In this document: positions 35,533 to 45,911 of the stretch, piece by piece
Position numbering within the stretch: the first letter of the stretch is position 1
How the letters are laid out: the number at the start of each line of letters is the position of its first letter
From: Burkholderiaceae bacterium
GTDB taxonomy: Bacteria > Pseudomonadota > Gammaproteobacteria > Burkholderiales > Burkholderiaceae_C
Assembly: GCA_024235955.1 (NCBI GenBank)
Contig: JACKLJ010000001.1
Coordinates: forward strand, 1,727,211-1,791,210
Length of the DNA: 64,000 nt
Direction of reading: 5' to 3'
Translations under genes and position numbers: made by a program
The notes under the pieces: model-generated
Told to the model about the DNA's origin: nothing
The model's input: the letters and a program-made list of their open reading frames with translations, nothing else
Database searches by the model: none

Positions 35533-35937
35533 ATGAACATCCAACCCTCTGCTTCTCCGCTTCGTGCACTGTGGCTGGCTGCCGCGACAGCTGGCCTGCT
35601 GGCGGCTGGTGCAGCTCACGCGCAGGGCCATGCGCCGCTGCGCGCCACCGAGGACGCCGCCGAACTGGCACGCGGCGCCACGCCCGACACGACGCCCCAG
35701 CAGCGCTACAACACCGCCGTGCGCGAGGCCTATGGCGCCCGCAAGAACAGTCTGGCCGATTGCCGCACGGTGCCGGCCGCCGGGCGGCGCGACTGCCAGA
35801 AGCACGCGCAGGAGCAGTTCCAGCGCGACATGGCGATTGCCAACCAGTTGCGCAGCAACCCCAACGCGCGCCCGGTCCGCGTGGTGGGTGGCCACCCCCG
35901 CATGACCAGCGAAACCAAGATCACCCCGAAGAAGTGA
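35533..35937 (+). CDS. Small secreted protein with Cys pair, unknown function
   Basis: A 134-residue protein with a signal peptide (hydrophobic LWLAAATAGLLAAG, cleavage at AHA-Q near residue 31). The mature domain is polar and helical with one Cys pair, LADC...RRDCQK, 13 residues apart, probably a disulfide. It ends in a Lys-rich tail. A similar composition is seen in the protein at 23-433. No known function. The ATG at 35533 is chosen over much longer upstream extensions that run antisense-like through the lpdA 3' end. Confidence 0.7.
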   Translation: MNIQPSASPLRALWLAAATAGLLAAGAAHAQGHAPLRATEDAAELARGATPDTTPQQRYNTAVREAYGARKNSLADCRTVPAAGRRDCQKHAQEQFQRDMAIANQLRSNPNARPVRVVGGHPRMTSETKITPKK

Positions 35938-35972
35938 TGGGCGGCCGCGGCCGCATCATTAGCCGCGCGTGA

Positions 35973-37145
35973 TTACAGCCTTGCCAACCGCTGCAGCGCG
36001 GCTCGCAAGGTTTCGTCTTTCTTGGCGAAGCAGAAGCGCACGATCTTCTGGTCGAAGCCGTCGCCGTAGAAGGCAGAGAGCGGAATGGCGGCCACGCCGA
36101 CCTCGCGCGTGAGCCACTGGCAGAACTCGGCTTCCGGCAGATCGCGCTCGCTGACCGCCAGGTCGGAGATGCCGACACACTGGAAGTAGGTGCCTTCGCA
36201 CGGCAGCACCTGGAACCGCGTGTTCGCCAGGCCTTGGCGGAACAGGTCGCGCTTGGCGGCGTAGAAGGCAGGCAGCTCCAGGTACGGCGCCGGGTTGTGC
36301 ATGTAGGCCGCCAGCCCATGCTGCATGGGCGTGTTCACGGTGAACACGTTGAACTGGTGCACCTTGCGGAACTCGGCCGTCAGGGCCGCCGGCGCCGCCA
36401 CGTAGCCGATCTTCCAGCCCGTCACGTGGTAGGTCTTGCCGAAGCTGCTGACGATGAAGGCGCGCGCCGCCAGGCCAGGGTAACGGGCCGCGCTTTCGTG
36501 CCGGAGCGGCGTGTAGACCATGTGCTCATACACCTCGTCGCTGATCAGCAGCACGTTGGTGGGCGCGAGCAGTTCCTGCAGCCGCAGCATGTCGGCCTCG
36601 GACCATACCGTGCCGCTCGGGTTGTGCGGCGTGTTGATGATCAGTGCCCGCGTGCGCGGCGTGATGGCCGCGCCGATACGGTCGAGGTCCGGCCGGAAGG
36701 TGCCGGGCACCAGCGGCACGCGCACCACGGTGCCGCCGGCCAGCTCGATGTTGGGCACGTAGCTGTCGTAGCAGGGCTCCAGCACGATCACCTCGTCGCC
36801 CGGGCCGACGCAGCACAGGATGGCGGTGAGGATCGCCTGCGTGGCACCCGCGGTAACGGTGATTTCGTCCGCGGCCCCATAACGGCGGCCGTAGAGCGCT
36901 TCAATCTTGGAAGCAATGGCCTCGCGCAGCGCGGGCACGCCCGTCATCGGCGGGTACTGGTTGTGGCCGGCGCGCATGGCTGCATCGACAGCATCCACCA
37001 GATGCGCGTCGCAATCGAAATCCGGAAAGCCCTGGCCGAGGTTCACCGCCTGGTGCTGGGTGGCCAGCGCCGACATGACGGTGAAGATGGTGGTGCCGAC
37101 ATTCGGCAGGCGCGAGGGAAACGAAGGGGTCGGCTCAGAGTTCAT
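35973..37145 (-). CDS. PLP-dependent aminotransferase (methionine/KAT type)
   Basis: A 390-residue fold-type I aminotransferase. The PLP Lys is Lys237 in SFGKTYHVTGWKIGY, the NTPHNPSG motif near residue 170 contacts the cofactor, and the N-terminus has NLGQGFPDFD, which is typical of the YbdL/kynurenine aminotransferase subgroup that transaminates methionine and aromatic amino acids. Substrate is inferred from subgroup. Its first codons overlap the end of the CysB-type regulator gene by 11 bp, suggesting a shared transcript and a link to sulfur metabolism. Confidence 0.9.
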   Translation of the reverse strand: MNSEPTPSFPSRLPNVGTTIFTVMSALATQHQAVNLGQGFPDFDCDAHLVDAVDAAMRAGHNQYPPMTGVPALREAIASKIEALYGRRYGAADEITVTAGATQAILTAILCCVGPGDEVIVLEPCYDSYVPNIELAGGTVVRVPLVPGTFRPDLDRIGAAITPRTRALIINTPHNPSGTVWSEADMLRLQELLAPTNVLLISDEVYEHMVYTPLRHESAARYPGLAARAFIVSSFGKTYHVTGWKIGYVAAPAALTAEFRKVHQFNVFTVNTPMQHGLAAYMHNPAPYLELPAFYAAKRDLFRQGLANTRFQVLPCEGTYFQCVGISDLAVSERDLPEAEFCQWLTREVGVAAIPLSAFYGDGFDQKIVRFCFAKKDETLRAALQRLARL

Positions 37146-38076
37146 AGTGGTCGATATGGCCGGTCATGGCCTTGGAGATCAGGTCGCGGTCCAGCCGGTC
37201 CGACAGCAGCGTGGCGAAGTGGTAGACGAAGTCGCGCAGGTAGGCACCGCGCTTGACGGCGATGCGCGCCACGTTCTGGCCGAACAGCTGCCCGAGCGGG
37301 CGGGTGACCAGATCGGCCTCCCTGGCATCGGCCATGGCCATTTCGGCCACGATGCCGATGCCCAGACCCAGGCGCACGTAGGTCTTGATCACGTCGGAAT
37401 CGATCGCCTCCAGCGCGATGCGCGGCTCCAGCTGGCGCTGCGCGAAAGCCTGGTCGATGCGCGTGCGGCCGGTGAACGAGGGGTGGTAGGTGATCAGCGG
37501 CTCGGCGGCGATGTCCTCCAGCGTGAGGCGTTCGGACCTGGCCAGAGGATGGGTGACGGGCAGCACCAGCACGTGCTGCCACTCGTAGCAGGGCAGGGTG
37601 ACCAGTTCGGGGTAGTTGGCCAGCGATTCGGTCGCGATGCCGATTTCCGCCACCTCTTCGATCACCATGCGCGCCACCTGGTCGGGCGCGCCCTGGTGCA
37701 GGCTGATGTTGACTTTGGGGTAGCGCTCGCGCAGGCGCGCCACCGGCACCGGCAGCACGTAGCGGGCCTGCGTGTGGGTGGTGGCGATGGAAAAGGTGCC
37801 CGTGTCCTGCGCGCTGTACTGCTCGCCGATGCGCTTGAGGTTGCCGACCTCGCGCATGATGATGGCGATGCATTCGAGCACGTGCTGGCCGGGCTCGGTC
37901 ACGCGCTTGAGGCGCTTGCCGTGGCGCGTGAAGATCTCGATGCCCAGTTCCTCCTCGAGTTCGATGATGGCCTTGGACACACCGGGCTGCGAGGTGTGCA
38001 GCGCCTTGGCCGCCTCGGTGAGGTTCAGGTTGCGCCGCACCGCCTCCTGCACGAACTTGAACTGATGCAGATTCAT
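37135..38076 (-). CDS. cysB: CysB-type LysR regulator
   Basis: A 313-residue LysR-family regulator. The winged HTH is at residues 1-60 (FKFVQEAVRRNLNLTEAAKALHTSQPGVSKAIIELEEELG), and the ligand-binding half follows CysB/Cbl sequence features such as TTHTQARYVLP and YHPSFTGRTRID, which bind N-acetylserine or sulfate. It should activate sulfate-assimilation genes. The CbiX-like chelatase gene, whose product relates to sirohaem, lies directly upstream on the same strand, 27 bp away, in support of this role. Confidence 0.9.
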   Translation of the reverse strand: MNLHQFKFVQEAVRRNLNLTEAAKALHTSQPGVSKAIIELEEELGIEIFTRHGKRLKRVTEPGQHVLECIAIIMREVGNLKRIGEQYSAQDTGTFSIATTHTQARYVLPVPVARLRERYPKVNISLHQGAPDQVARMVIEEVAEIGIATESLANYPELVTLPCYEWQHVLVLPVTHPLARSERLTLEDIAAEPLITYHPSFTGRTRIDQAFAQRQLEPRIALEAIDSDVIKTYVRLGLGIGIVAEMAMADAREADLVTRPLGQLFGQNVARIAVKRGAYLRDFVYHFATLLSDRLDRDLISKAMTGHIDHYEL

Positions 38077-38103
38077 GGTTTCTCGTTATATGAAGCTGCG
38101 AAA

Positions 38104-38526
38104 TTATGCGTCTTTTGTTCTATCGATTGGTGCGTCGACCTCGGTGATGCCGTCCAGCGCAGTGCGCGCCATGCAGGCCAGAACGTCCTGGTGCTCGCCG
38201 ATGGCGGTGCGCACGTCGATCACGATGCCGGGGTGGCTGGTGCGCAACTGCTCGGCAATGCGGGGCAGGTCTTCACGCGCATGGCGGCCCGCACCCAGGA
38301 ACATCGGCCACACCGTGATGGCCCGCGCGCCCTGGCTGGCCAGTGCCTGCACGCAGGTCGGCAGGTCGGGCGCCGTGAGCTCCAGATAGGCGCAAGCCAC
38401 CGGCACGTGGGGCGCCAGCTCGCGCATGGTTCGGGCCACGGCCTCGATGGGCTCGCTCCAGCGCGGGTCGCGCGAGCCGTGGGCGAACAGCACCACGGCG
38501 TGGCCGGCAGCGTGGGAGGGCGGCAC
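38104..38526 (-). CDS. Sirohydrochlorin chelatase, CbiX-type
   Basis: A 140-residue short chelatase of the CbiX(S)/SirB class that inserts Fe or Co into sirohydrochlorin. The motif LFAHGSRDPRW at residues 14-24 carries the metal-binding His, and VWPMFLGAGRHAREDLP has the second conserved His. Short CbiX proteins act as homodimers. A GTG at 38526 is the only sensible start, two bases after the lptG stop; a longer upstream reading frame is the out-of-frame shadow of lptG. Iron insertion for sirohaem fits its position before cysB. Confidence 0.85.
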   Translation of the reverse strand: MPPSHAAGHAVVLFAHGSRDPRWSEPIEAVARTMRELAPHVPVACAYLELTAPDLPTCVQALASQGARAITVWPMFLGAGRHAREDLPRIAEQLRTSHPGIVIDVRTAIGEHQDVLACMARTALDGITEVDAPIDRTKDA

Positions 38527-38528
38527 GG

Positions 38529-39641
38529 CTACTGCCTCAGCACCAGCCAGCCAAACGCCGCCAGCGACAGCAGCGAATAGAGGAAGCCTGGCGCAGCAGC
38601 CGTCAGCCACGGCTCCCAGTTGCGCAGGTTGCCGACGAAGCCGAACACGTTGTTGAGCAGGAAGAAGCTGATGCCCACCAGCACGCCCAGGAACACGTAG
38701 CCGGTGATGTTGCCGGCGCGGAAGTGCAGGTAGGCAAAGGGCAGCGCCAGCACCATCATCACCAGGCAACTCAGCGGGTAGAACACCTTGCGCCAGAACT
38801 CGATCTCGTAGCGCTGCGCGCTCTGGCCGTTGGTCTGCAGGTGCCGGATGTACTGGAACAGGTCCACGGTCTTCATGCGGTCCGGGCTGAGCAGCGCCGC
38901 GGCCACCATGTCGTTGGACAGCTGGGTCGGCCAGGACATCTCGGCCAGGCTCTTGCTGCTGATTTCGGGCCGCTCGCCAGCGGCGGTGCCCTCTCCGAAC
39001 TGACGCTGCTTGACGTCCTTCAGTTCCCAGGCGTTGTTGTGCCCGAAAGTCGCCTTGCCGGCCTTGATGGTGGCCAGCAGCCGCCCCTGGTCGTCGAACT
39101 CGAAGATGCGCACGTTGCTCATGGCGCCGTCGGCCGACATCGCGCCCACATTGACCGAATAGCTCGCCTGCGGCTGGCGGTCTTTCAGCCAAGCGCCGGT
39201 CTGGCCCACAGAAAGTTCGCCCCAGAAGCGGGTGCGCAGCAGCTGGGCGGTCCGGTTGGCCTCGGGCGTCAGGTAGTCGCCGAACACGAAGGTCAAGGCC
39301 ACGAAACCCACGCCGAGCGCGAGCAGCGTGGTCAGCGCCCGCCGCGGCCCCAGGCCGCTGGTGCGCAGGATGGTGAATTCAGAACTCTCGGCCAGCCGCG
39401 CCATGACGTAGATGGTGCCGATGAGCACCGCGATGGGCAGCAGCTCGTACACATGGCTGGGGATCAGCAGCGCCACGTACAGCAGCGCGTAGGGCAGGGT
39501 GTAGCCGGCCTTGGCGTAGCGCGCCACGTCGTCCAGCTGGTCCACCAGATCGAAGAAGAAGAACAGCGCCAGAAAGGCCAGCATCACGAAGGCCACGGCC
39601 CGGATCACTTCGCCATAGATGAGGTGGCGGATGGTTCTCAT
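38529..39641 (-). CDS. lptG: LPS export permease LptG
   Basis: A 370-residue inner-membrane subunit of the LptB2FG transporter that extracts lipopolysaccharide from the membrane and passes it to LptC/LptA. Six membrane segments are visible, three at the N-terminus (residues 10-120) and three near the C-terminus (270-365), with a periplasmic jelly-roll domain between them. EVIRAVAFVMLAFLALFFFFDLVDQL is a typical LptG helix 1 (read in parts). It overlaps lptF by 4 bp. Confidence 0.94.
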   Translation of the reverse strand: MRTIRHLIYGEVIRAVAFVMLAFLALFFFFDLVDQLDDVARYAKAGYTLPYALLYVALLIPSHVYELLPIAVLIGTIYVMARLAESSEFTILRTSGLGPRRALTTLLALGVGFVALTFVFGDYLTPEANRTAQLLRTRFWGELSVGQTGAWLKDRQPQASYSVNVGAMSADGAMSNVRIFEFDDQGRLLATIKAGKATFGHNNAWELKDVKQRQFGEGTAAGERPEISSKSLAEMSWPTQLSNDMVAAALLSPDRMKTVDLFQYIRHLQTNGQSAQRYEIEFWRKVFYPLSCLVMMVLALPFAYLHFRAGNITGYVFLGVLVGISFFLLNNVFGFVGNLRNWEPWLTAAAPGFLYSLLSLAAFGWLVLRQ

Positions 39642-40753
39642 GCCGGCTGCCCCTCGGGCTGCGACGCTGCTCGCAGGCCACGCCGCAGCCAGCTTGGCCG
39701 TTCGCCCTGGCGCCACCACAGCCAGGCCAGCGTCAGGCCGAGCACGCTGCCGTGCATGAGCACCACCAGGGGAGCCAGTCCGATGCGCCCGCTGGCGATC
39801 CAGGATTGCCCCACATTCAGCAGGTTGTAATAGGTGGCGAAGGCCAGCACAGCGAACACCAGGCTGGCACTGCGCCCGACCCGCGGGTTGACGCGCGTGG
39901 CCGCCAGCGCCAGCACCAGGCAGTTGATCGCCGCCAGCACCAGGCCGACGCGCCACCAAAGCTCGGAAGCGTTGCCACGGGTTGGGTCGCTCAGCAACGC
40001 CCAGGTGGACTTGTAGCGCGGCGATTCGTTGGCGCGCGGGCTGAGCGGCTTGTCGCCCACGCGGGTGCCGTACTCGGCGAACTCGCTCAGGCGCGATCCG
40101 CCGGTGGTGGTGTCGGTTTCCAGGCGCTGGCCCTTCTCGAGGATCAGGAAGCGGTCGTCACCGATGGTTTCGGTCCGGCCGCTGCGCGCCGAGGTCACCG
40201 ATTCAGAACCCTTCTCAGTGGCGGCAATGAAGATGTTGCTGCCGCCCTGATCGCCGGGACGGGTCTTGTCGATGAAGAAGACGCGCTGGCCGCCCGCCGA
40301 TTCCTGAAACTGCCCTGGCGCCACGCGGTCCACGTCGCCGCGCTCCTGGTAACGGTCGCGCAGGTCGCGGATCTGGGTGTTCGACCACGGCCAAGCTACC
40401 AGCGCCAGCAGCGCGATCACCACCAGCACCGGCCAGGCAAACTGCAGCAAGGGTCGCAGGAAGGAGCCCAATCCCTGCCCGCAGGAAAACCAGACCACCA
40501 TCTCGCTGGTGGCGTACATCCGCGTCAGCGTGGCGGTGGCAGCGATGAACAGGCTGAGCGTGAGGATGGTGGGCGACTGGCCCAGCACGGTGTAGCCCAT
40601 CACCAGCATCACCTCCGACGGGTTGACCACGCCGCGGCTGGCCTGGCCCAGCGTCTTGATGAGCATGATGGTCATCACGATGGTGACCAGCACCACCAGG
40701 GTGGCACCGAAACTGCGTGCCAGCTCCTTGCGAAAAGCAGAATGAAATAACAT
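39638..40753 (-). CDS. lptF: LPS export permease LptF
   Basis: A 371-residue partner of LptG, with the same layout of three plus three membrane helices around a periplasmic beta domain. The N-terminus MLFHSAFRKELARSFG and the GQSPTILTLSLFIA segment are characteristic. It starts only 23 bp from the divergent pepA start. Its stop overlaps the lptG start (ATGA). Confidence 0.94.
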   Translation of the reverse strand: MLFHSAFRKELARSFGATLVVLVTIVMTIMLIKTLGQASRGVVNPSEVMLVMGYTVLGQSPTILTLSLFIAATATLTRMYATSEMVVWFSCGQGLGSFLRPLLQFAWPVLVVIALLALVAWPWSNTQIRDLRDRYQERGDVDRVAPGQFQESAGGQRVFFIDKTRPGDQGGSNIFIAATEKGSESVTSARSGRTETIGDDRFLILEKGQRLETDTTTGGSRLSEFAEYGTRVGDKPLSPRANESPRYKSTWALLSDPTRGNASELWWRVGLVLAAINCLVLALAATRVNPRVGRSASLVFAVLAFATYYNLLNVGQSWIASGRIGLAPLVVLMHGSVLGLTLAWLWWRQGERPSWLRRGLRAASQPEGQPA

Positions 40754-40776
40754 CGCTTCAGATCAAAAGGTGAATT

Positions 40777-42267
<1,491 letters not shown>

Positions 42268-42288
42268 GCACGTGGTGCCGCCGGGACC

Positions 42289-42723
42289 ATGACCGATATC
42301 GCGTTCCATTTCAACGTCGGCGAGCCGCTGGCCTATGCCTGCCGGCTGCTGCGCAAGGCCTACGGAGCGGGTGCCCATGTCACCGTCGTGGGGCCGGAAG
42401 CGGCCCTTGCCGACCTGGACAGGGCGCTGTGGACCTTCACGGCGCTGGATTTCGTGCCGCACTGCCGCTCCAATGCGCCAGCCACGGTGCGCGAGCGCAC
42501 GTCCATCGTGCTCGCGCCGGACGCAGTTGCCGCGCAGGGCCATGCCGATGTGCTGCTGAACCTGGGGGACGGTGTGCCATCGGGTTTCGAGCAGTTCGAG
42601 CGCCTGATCGAGCTGGTCAGCACCGGTGATGCCGACCGGCAGCAGGCACGCGCCCGCTGGCGCCACTACGCCGAGCGGGGCTATTCGATCACGCGGCACG
42701 ACCTGGCCGCGCGGGAGAGTTGA
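42289..42723 (+). CDS. holC: DNA polymerase III subunit chi
   Basis: A 144-residue protein. The chi subunit links the clamp loader to single-strand-binding protein. Sequence features of the family are AYACRLLRKAYGAGAHVTVVG near the N-terminus, the LWTFTALDFVPHC segment (residues 43-55) and the LLNLGDGVP strand. Position right after pepA supports the call. Confidence 0.92.
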   Translation: MTDIAFHFNVGEPLAYACRLLRKAYGAGAHVTVVGPEAALADLDRALWTFTALDFVPHCRSNAPATVRERTSIVLAPDAVAAQGHADVLLNLGDGVPSGFEQFERLIELVSTGDADRQQARARWRHYAERGYSITRHDLAARES

Positions 42724-42724
42724 G

Positions 42725-43102
42725 ATGGCGTTCGAAGACGATGCACCGGCATCGGCACGCCCGGTACCCAAGTTCGTGCCGACGCTGACCGAAACCATTG
42801 GTGTGCCATCGGCCACACAGGTAATACCCACACCTTCCACTGCTGGCGTCGTATCAGCAGCGGTATCGCAGCCTGCGGCGTCCTCCGCGCCGGTTGAGAC
42901 CGACGAGCGCATCGCCCAGGCCATGCTGGAGCAGATTGGTCCCGATCTGGACAAACTCATCAGCGAAGCGGTGGCGCGCGTGGTCCACGAACAGATGCTG
43001 GGCCTGGCGGGGCGCGTGCGCACCGAAGTGGCGCGCACAGTGCGTGAACAGGTGGCGCGGCAGTTGCTGGCGCATACTAAAGGGTCTGGGGAGGAGTCCT
43101 AG
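42725..43102 (+). CDS. Unknown coiled-coil-like protein after holC
   Basis: A 125-residue acidic protein with a disordered, Pro/Ser/Ala/Thr-rich N-terminal 60 residues and a helical C-terminal half (DERIAQAMLEQIGPDLDKLI...RTEVARTVREQVARQLL), which could be a short coiled coil. There is no signal peptide or membrane segment. It begins one base after the holC stop, so it is translated with holC. It is not known to me as a named family; a role in the replication or clamp context is only suggested by position. Confidence 0.7.
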   Translation: MAFEDDAPASARPVPKFVPTLTETIGVPSATQVIPTPSTAGVVSAAVSQPAASSAPVETDERIAQAMLEQIGPDLDKLISEAVARVVHEQMLGLAGRVRTEVARTVREQVARQLLAHTKGSGEES

Positions 43103-43223
43103 GGTTTACCCCAGATGTGGTCGCCCGGCCGGTTAGCGTGTTCCCTATATCTGCGGCACGCAAATTGCGCTAACGTCCGGGCACGTTGGGTGCTTTCTCA
43201 ACTTTTCTTTTTGGAGGTTCCGT

Positions 43224-44354
43224 ATGCAATTTCGTTTGAAAGTCACGATTGCGGCTGCCGTGGCAGCCTGCGCGGGTGCAGCTTTGGCCCAGGAGCAAAC
43301 CGTGACGATCGGGTCCGTGGCTCCCATGTCCGGTCCCCAGGCGCACTATGGCAAGGACAACGCCAACGGCGTCAAGATGGCAATCGAGGATCTCAACAAG
43401 CAGAACATCAGCATCGGCGGCAAGAAGATCACCTGGGCCGTGGATGTCGAGGACGATGCCGCCGATCCCAAGCAGGGTGCGGCCGTTGCACAGAAACTGT
43501 GCGATGCCAAGGTCAACGGCGTGGTCGGCCACCTGAACTCCGGCACCACCATTCCCGCCTCGAAGATCTACCACGAGTGCGGCATTCCCATGGTCACCGG
43601 CGCTGCCACCAACCCCGACCTGACCAAGCCGGGCTACAAGGAAGTCTTCCGCATCATCGCCAACGACAGCTCGCTGGGCGCCGGCTTGGCGTTCTACGCC
43701 GCTGACGCGCTGAAGCTGAAGAAAGTGGCCATCATCGACGACCGTACCGCCTACGGTCAGGGCGTGGCCGACATCTTCGAGAAGACCGCCAAGTCCAAAG
43801 GCATGCAAGTGGTCGAGCGCCAGTTCACCACCGACAAGGCCACCGACTTCATGGCCATCCTGACCGCCATCAAGGCCAAGCAGCCCGATGCCGTCTTCTT
43901 CGGCGGCATGGACCCGCAAGCCGGCCCGATGCTGCGCCAGATGGAGCAACTTGGCATGACCAACGTCAAGTTCTTCGGCGGCGACGGCATCTGCACGGTC
44001 AAGCTGGCCGAACTCTCCGCTGGTGCCAAGACGCTGGGCAACGTGGTCTGCGCCGAAGGCGGCACCTCGATCCAGAAGATGCCGGGCGGCAATGCCTGGA
44101 AGGCGCGCTACGACAAGGAATACCCGAACCAGTTCCAGGTCTACAGCCCGTACACCTATGACGCGACCATGCTGCTGGCCGATGCCATGAAGCGTGCCAA
44201 CTCCACCGACCCCAAGGTGTACCTGCCCAAGCTGATCGAGTCCAAGTACAAGGGCGTGACGGCTGTCATCGAGTTCGAACCGAACGGCGAACTGAAGAAC
44301 CCCGCCATCACCCTGTCGGTGTTCAAGGACGGCAAGAAGACCCCGCTGAACTGA
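43224..44354 (+). CDS. livK: Branched-chain amino acid ABC binding protein
   Basis: A 376-residue periplasmic protein. Signal peptide residues 1-23 (ALAQ), then the type I binding fold start VTIGSVAPMSGPQAHYGKDNANG, VVGHLNSGTTIPAS at the ligand-binding loop and AATNPDLTKPGYKEVFR. The family binds Leu/Ile/Val and feeds LivHMGF. No permease genes follow, so the rest of the system must be elsewhere. A good ribosome site GGAGGT lies eight bases before the ATG, and a strong terminator follows. High expression is likely. Confidence 0.93.
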   Translation: MQFRLKVTIAAAVAACAGAALAQEQTVTIGSVAPMSGPQAHYGKDNANGVKMAIEDLNKQNISIGGKKITWAVDVEDDAADPKQGAAVAQKLCDAKVNGVVGHLNSGTTIPASKIYHECGIPMVTGAATNPDLTKPGYKEVFRIIANDSSLGAGLAFYAADALKLKKVAIIDDRTAYGQGVADIFEKTAKSKGMQVVERQFTTDKATDFMAILTAIKAKQPDAVFFGGMDPQAGPMLRQMEQLGMTNVKFFGGDGICTVKLAELSAGAKTLGNVVCAEGGTSIQKMPGGNAWKARYDKEYPNQFQVYSPYTYDATMLLADAMKRANSTDPKVYLPKLIESKYKGVTAVIEFEPNGELKNPAITLSVFKDGKKTPLN

Positions 44355-44393
44355 TCCGGCGCGGCAGGCCGGCGCCAGCCGGCCATGAAAAAG

Positions 44394-44416
44394 GCCACCC
44401 TCGGGTGGCTTTTTTT
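44394..44416 (+). terminator. Rho-independent terminator after livK
   Basis: Stem GCCACCC (44394-44400), loop TC, GGGTGGC (44403-44409), followed by seven T. An A-run precedes the stem, so it may act in both directions. Confidence 0.9.
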
Positions 44417-44576
44417 GCGAGCGGGGTTCGATAAGTGGCGAGCAGGTGCTTGAGACAACGCTCCGTCAGATTGGCCAAGGAAGTATCACCATGCGGGCGC
44501 CGGATACCACCAAAAATACCACCATCGGAAGCTGGCTTGCCCCGCCTACTATCGGCCAACAGAAAACAAAACAACT

Positions 44577-44605
44577 CCGTAAGTCCTTGACCTACGGGGC
44601 TTTTT
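44577..44605. terminator. Hairpin between livK and tRNA-Ser
   Basis: CCGTAAGTC (44577-44585) pairs with GACCTACGG (44589-44597) with one mismatch, followed by GGCTTTTT on the plus strand and by a T-rich run on the minus strand. Lying 50 bp past the 3' end of the tRNA, it is probably its terminator. Confidence 0.6.
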
Positions 44606-44647
44606 GTGGGTGTTCTGGACGTTGGCAGACGCTCAAAAACAGAATCC

Positions 44648-44738
<91 letters not shown>

Positions 44739-44844
44739 GTGGAAACGCGAGATTGTAGCAGTGTCGTGGTGCGTTCCTGCCTGGGGAAGGTTGGGGAACG
44801 GTCCCGTGGCGCTTCATGCAGCCGCCCTGGTCCGGCAACGCCGG

Positions 44845-44911
44845 ATTTCAAGAGAAATCGACCTCAAGGCCAGGCGTGGCGGGCGCAGGCAGCTATCAAA
44901 TTAGAAGCTAT
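44845..44911 (+). repeat. Dispersed repeat copy 9
   Basis: Intergenic: TTTCAAGAGAAATCGACC, TCAAGGCCAGGCGTGGCGGG, CGCAGGCAGCTATCAAATTA and GAAGCTAT. One of the best-kept copies, downstream of the paraslipin gene. Confidence 0.85.
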
Positions 44912-44941
44912 CCGAAGACCTGCGCGGGGCCACGCCAGCGG

Positions 44942-45871
44942 TCAGGCGCGTCCGGCTGCGTCGGCCTGCTGGCTCTGGACCATCTTCATGGCCGACGTGA
45001 CCAGGGCCGAGACCTCGGTCATGTTGCTGGGCACCACCAGCGTGGTCGTGGCTTCAGAAGCGAGCTTGCTGTAGGCGTCCACGGCTTTCTCTGCCACCTT
45101 CAGTTGCACGGCCTGTTCGCCGCCCGGCTGGCGGATGGCGGTGCCGATGCGGGCGATGGCCACTGCGGTGGCGTTGGCCACCTCGGTGATGGCCGCTGCC
45201 TGACCCTGTGCGGTGTTGATGGCGGCCTGCTTCTCGCCCTCGGACTTGGCGATGGCGGCCTGCTTCATGCCCTCGGCCAGGTTGATCTGCTCCTGCCGCT
45301 TGCCTTCGGAGGTGGCGATGACGGCGCGCTTTTCCCGTTCGGCCGTGATCTGCGCCTGCATGGCGCGCAGGATCTCGTTGGGCGGCGTCAGGTCCTTGAT
45401 CTCGTAGCGCAGCACCTTCACACCCCAGTTGAGCGCCGCCTCGTCGATGGCCTCGACCACCTTGGCGTTGATCATGTCGCGCTCCTCGAAGGTCTTGTCC
45501 AGCTCCAGCTTGCCGATCACGCTGCGCAGTGTGGTCTGCGCCAGCTGCGTGATGGCCATGACGTAGTTGCTGGAGCCGTAGCTGGCGCGCATCGGGTCGG
45601 TCACCTGGTAGTAGATGACGCCGTCCACCTGCAGCTGCGTGTTGTCGCGCGTGATGCAGACCTGGCTGGGCACGTCCAGCGGGATTTCCTTCAGGCTGTG
45701 CTTGTAGGCCACGTTGTCGATGAAGGGCACCAGGAAGTTGAGGCCGGGCGCGAGCGCGGTGTGGTACTTGCCCAGGCGCTCCACCACCCAGGCATTCTGC
45801 TGCGGCACGACCTTGATCGAGCGAACGATGAAGATCACGGCGATGACGACGATGATGAGTGCGATTTCCAC
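44942..45871 (-). CDS. qmcA: SPFH/Band 7 protein, QmcA-type paraslipin
   Basis: A 309-residue inner-membrane protein with an N-terminal membrane helix (IALIIVVIAVIFIV), the SPFH domain (VVPQQNAWVVERLGKYHTALAPGLNFLVPFID) and a long Ala/Glu/Gln helical C-terminal region that drives oligomerisation. Paraslipins form large membrane cages that help control FtsH. The GTG start at 45871 has AAGGAA ten bases upstream. The NfeD-like partner is encoded 40 bp upstream, the usual pair. Confidence 0.92.
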   Translation of the reverse strand: MEIALIIVVIAVIFIVRSIKVVPQQNAWVVERLGKYHTALAPGLNFLVPFIDNVAYKHSLKEIPLDVPSQVCITRDNTQLQVDGVIYYQVTDPMRASYGSSNYVMAITQLAQTTLRSVIGKLELDKTFEERDMINAKVVEAIDEAALNWGVKVLRYEIKDLTPPNEILRAMQAQITAEREKRAVIATSEGKRQEQINLAEGMKQAAIAKSEGEKQAAINTAQGQAAAITEVANATAVAIARIGTAIRQPGGEQAVQLKVAEKAVDAYSKLASEATTTLVVPSNMTEVSALVTSAMKMVQSQQADAAGRA

Positions 45872-45911
45872 GGGCTGCGTTTCCTTTATGGCAAGCGAAG
45901 AAGGGCGGGCA

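Noticed and set aside
35935..35958. GC-rich palindrome between the small secreted gene and the aminotransferase gene as a terminator
   Set aside because: It can fold but has no T-run on either strand and its pairing is imperfect, so I did not list it as a feature.
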